Source of the DNA: Firmicutes bacterium OM04-13BH
GTDB taxonomy: Bacteria > Bacillota > Clostridia > Lachnospirales > Lachnospiraceae
DNA: 64,000 nucleotides
NCBI GenBank assembly: GCA_003481745.1
Contig: QULP01000001.1
Coordinates: 248,001 to 312,000, forward strand
Direction: 5' to 3'
Shown: piece after piece, positions 62,856-64,000 of the stretch
How positions within the stretch are numbered: position 1 is the stretch's first letter
How the letters are laid out: the number at the start of each line of letters is the position of its first letter
Translations under genes and position numbers: made by a program
Notes under the pieces: generated by a model
What the model was told of the DNA's origin: nothing
Databases searched by the model: none
Seen by the model: only the letters and a program-made list of their open reading frames with translations

Positions 62856-64000
62856 TTATCTTAGAATAATCGGCGAATGTTGAAGTTCATTTGTCAATCC
62901 TCTTTTTTGTTTTCTTCCGGTCACTGCCTCATAAAGATCAGACGCAAAGATATCTTTTTCAAACAGACCTTTTTGAATGTTTGCCAACTCTTTTTGATAA
63001 TTCGAAATCTTCGTAAGTACCGGAATTTCTTTTGCTTTTTTCATTTTTCCTAACACTTCTTTGCTGTCCTGCCTGAATCCTAAAATTCGAGTATAAGGAT
63101 TGTGTAGAAACATTCGAGTCTCTTCCTGAGTTATCTCTAATAAAATGTGAAGCAAAGCCCTCGAAATTCGGGTATACGTCAGTTCTTTCGTCTTTAATTT
63201 CTGAACAAAACTACTATAAGACTCAAATTGATTTAAATTTTTAGAAATCCGCATTGCAAGGTCTTTTGAAACATCGCTGTAAGCAGTCAGCTGTAATCTG
63301 TTTTTCTGCTTAAGCAGATTGTATTGTAACAGCAGAGAAAAATCATCCTCCCATACCATCTGATTCTGTTTTCCTGCCTCTATAAAAATTTCTGTAATTT
63401 CCTTTGGCATTACATGGAAAAGCTGAGAAATTTTCTCATCCTGTTCCCAGTCTCTCACGTCTTTTAAGGCACTGCGAATCCCCGAAGCACTTGCAAATCC
63501 ATGGGAAAGTTCCTGTCCATGATACCCCTGCCCTTCCCTTTTTACAATCACCGGCTCTATCGAAGAGTTCTTTGCTTTTAATGCCTTTAAATATTCAATT
63601 CCAAGAATATTATTGGGCTTATCTAAGATACTGCTCTCTTCTTCTGTTAAGAAACCGCTTAGCGCCTGTTTTCTTGCAGCCGGAAAAGAAAGACCTGTTT
63701 TTAGCGCATCCCGAAGTTGTTTCTGAAATTCTGTATTTTCATCTGCAAGCAGCTTCACTGCTTTCTGCATCTTTGAGAGCTTCTCATCTTCCGCTCCAAA
63801 ACACAAAAAATCCGTACAGCCGATTCCCTCTAAAACAGAAACTGCTCCTGCCGCAAAAAATTCAGCGCTGGCGCTGGAAGCCCAGACCGGTAATTCCAGT
63901 ACCAGGTCTGCGCCCCCCAAAAGTGCCATCTTTGTTCTGGTATACTTATCGAAAAGTGCCGGTGCGCCACGCTGTACAAAATCTCCGCTCATCACAACCA
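62856..64000 (-). CDS. tmcAL: TmcAL (YlbM), tRNA-Met cytidine acetate ligase, N-terminus outside window
   Basis: The frame is open to the right edge; the visible part begins VVMSGDFVQRGAPALFDKYT, which in the family follows a ~35-residue HIGH-like nucleotidyltransferase start (IIAEYNPFHNGH). Next come LPVWASSASAEFFAAGAVSV, KREGQGYHG and FASASGIRSAL, then a helical C-terminus. The enzyme uses acetate and ATP to acetylate the wobble cytidine of elongator tRNA-Met. Its position next to ackA is conserved in Clostridia. Confidence 0.93.
   Translation of the reverse strand, partial: VVMSGDFVQRGAPALFDKYTRTKMALLGGADLVLELPVWASSASAEFFAAGAVSVLEGIGCTDFLCFGAEDEKLSKMQKAVKLLADENTEFQKQLRDALKTGLSFPAARKQALSGFLTEEESSILDKPNNILGIEYLKALKAKNSSIEPVIVKREGQGYHGQELSHGFASASGIRSALKDVRDWEQDEKISQLFHVMPKEITEIFIEAGKQNQMVWEDDFSLLLQYNLLKQKNRLQLTAYSDVSKDLAMRISKNLNQFESYSSFVQKLKTKELTYTRISRALLHILLEITQEETRMFLHNPYTRILGFRQDSKEVLGKMKKAKEIPVLTKISNYQKELANIQKGLFEKDIFASDLYEAVTGRKQKRGLTNELQHSPIILR

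Overview
The window reads as low-GC Gram-positive chromosome, most likely Clostridia/Lachnospiraceae. Evidence: strong purine-rich Shine-Dalgarno sites, TTGACA/TATAAT promoters, the order tmcAL-ackA-yceD-rpmF-plsX-acpP-rnc-smc-ftsY, the ylxM-ffh-rpsP-khpA-rimM-trmD operon, a DUF6219 gene and larC/larE. Almost everything is on the minus strand; only a DUF6219 gene, a small XRE regulator and one decayed remnant run on the plus strand. No rRNA, tRNA, CRISPR array or transposase was seen.

Layout. (1) 1-6.1 kb: envelope polysaccharide genes: an edge-truncated SDR-plus-membrane protein resembling PelD, a large GT-C-like membrane protein, an HTH regulator and UDP-galactopyranose mutase. (2) 6.2-15.3 kb: a very large membrane-anchored M4 protease/VWA/zinc-ribbon fusion, glmS, three small uncharacterised genes and a sugar nucleotidyltransferase next to a decayed vanZ gene. 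(3) 15.2-29.4 kb: an AT-rich accessory/defence island with an orphan PtuA-like ATPase, a DUF3791-DUF3990 toxin-antitoxin-like operon, higBA with a visible operator, a large unknown membrane protein, broken parM/parR plasmid-partition genes, a truncated trypsin-like protein, a DUF3800 protein with an M48-like metallopeptidase, two VOC genes (one broken) and an AbiH protein with a zinc ribbon. (4) 29.5-31.0 kb: a second, visibly GC-richer nucleotidyltransferase-VanZ pair. (5) 31.3-44.1 kb: an 11-gene capsule/EPS operon of the Wzx/Wzy type, from the priming sugar transferase (first) to a ferredoxin-like F420-type protein (last). (6) 44.3-64 kb: conserved housekeeping genes.

How it fits together. 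The EPS operon primes a sugar on undecaprenyl phosphate, extends it with two GT4, two GT2 and two capsular-synthesis-type transferases, decorates it with pyruvate, then flips and polymerises it. Glf, GlmS and the two nucleotidyltransferases can supply activated sugars. The housekeeping half couples SRP targeting, ribosome maturation, acetate/phospholipid metabolism and chromosome condensation.

The most unusual points are: a single ORF joining TrmD to a flavodoxin/2x[4Fe-4S] module; a structured RNA-like element of about 110 bp found twice, each time between a stop codon and a terminator, with pairing-preserving changes; the M4-VWA-zinc-ribbon fusion; a peptidase/DUF3800 pair in the island; and a 25-bp near-identical direct repeat bounding 3.8 kb that contains the plasmid-partition debris. 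All family assignments come from reading the sequence by eye; no database search was run.
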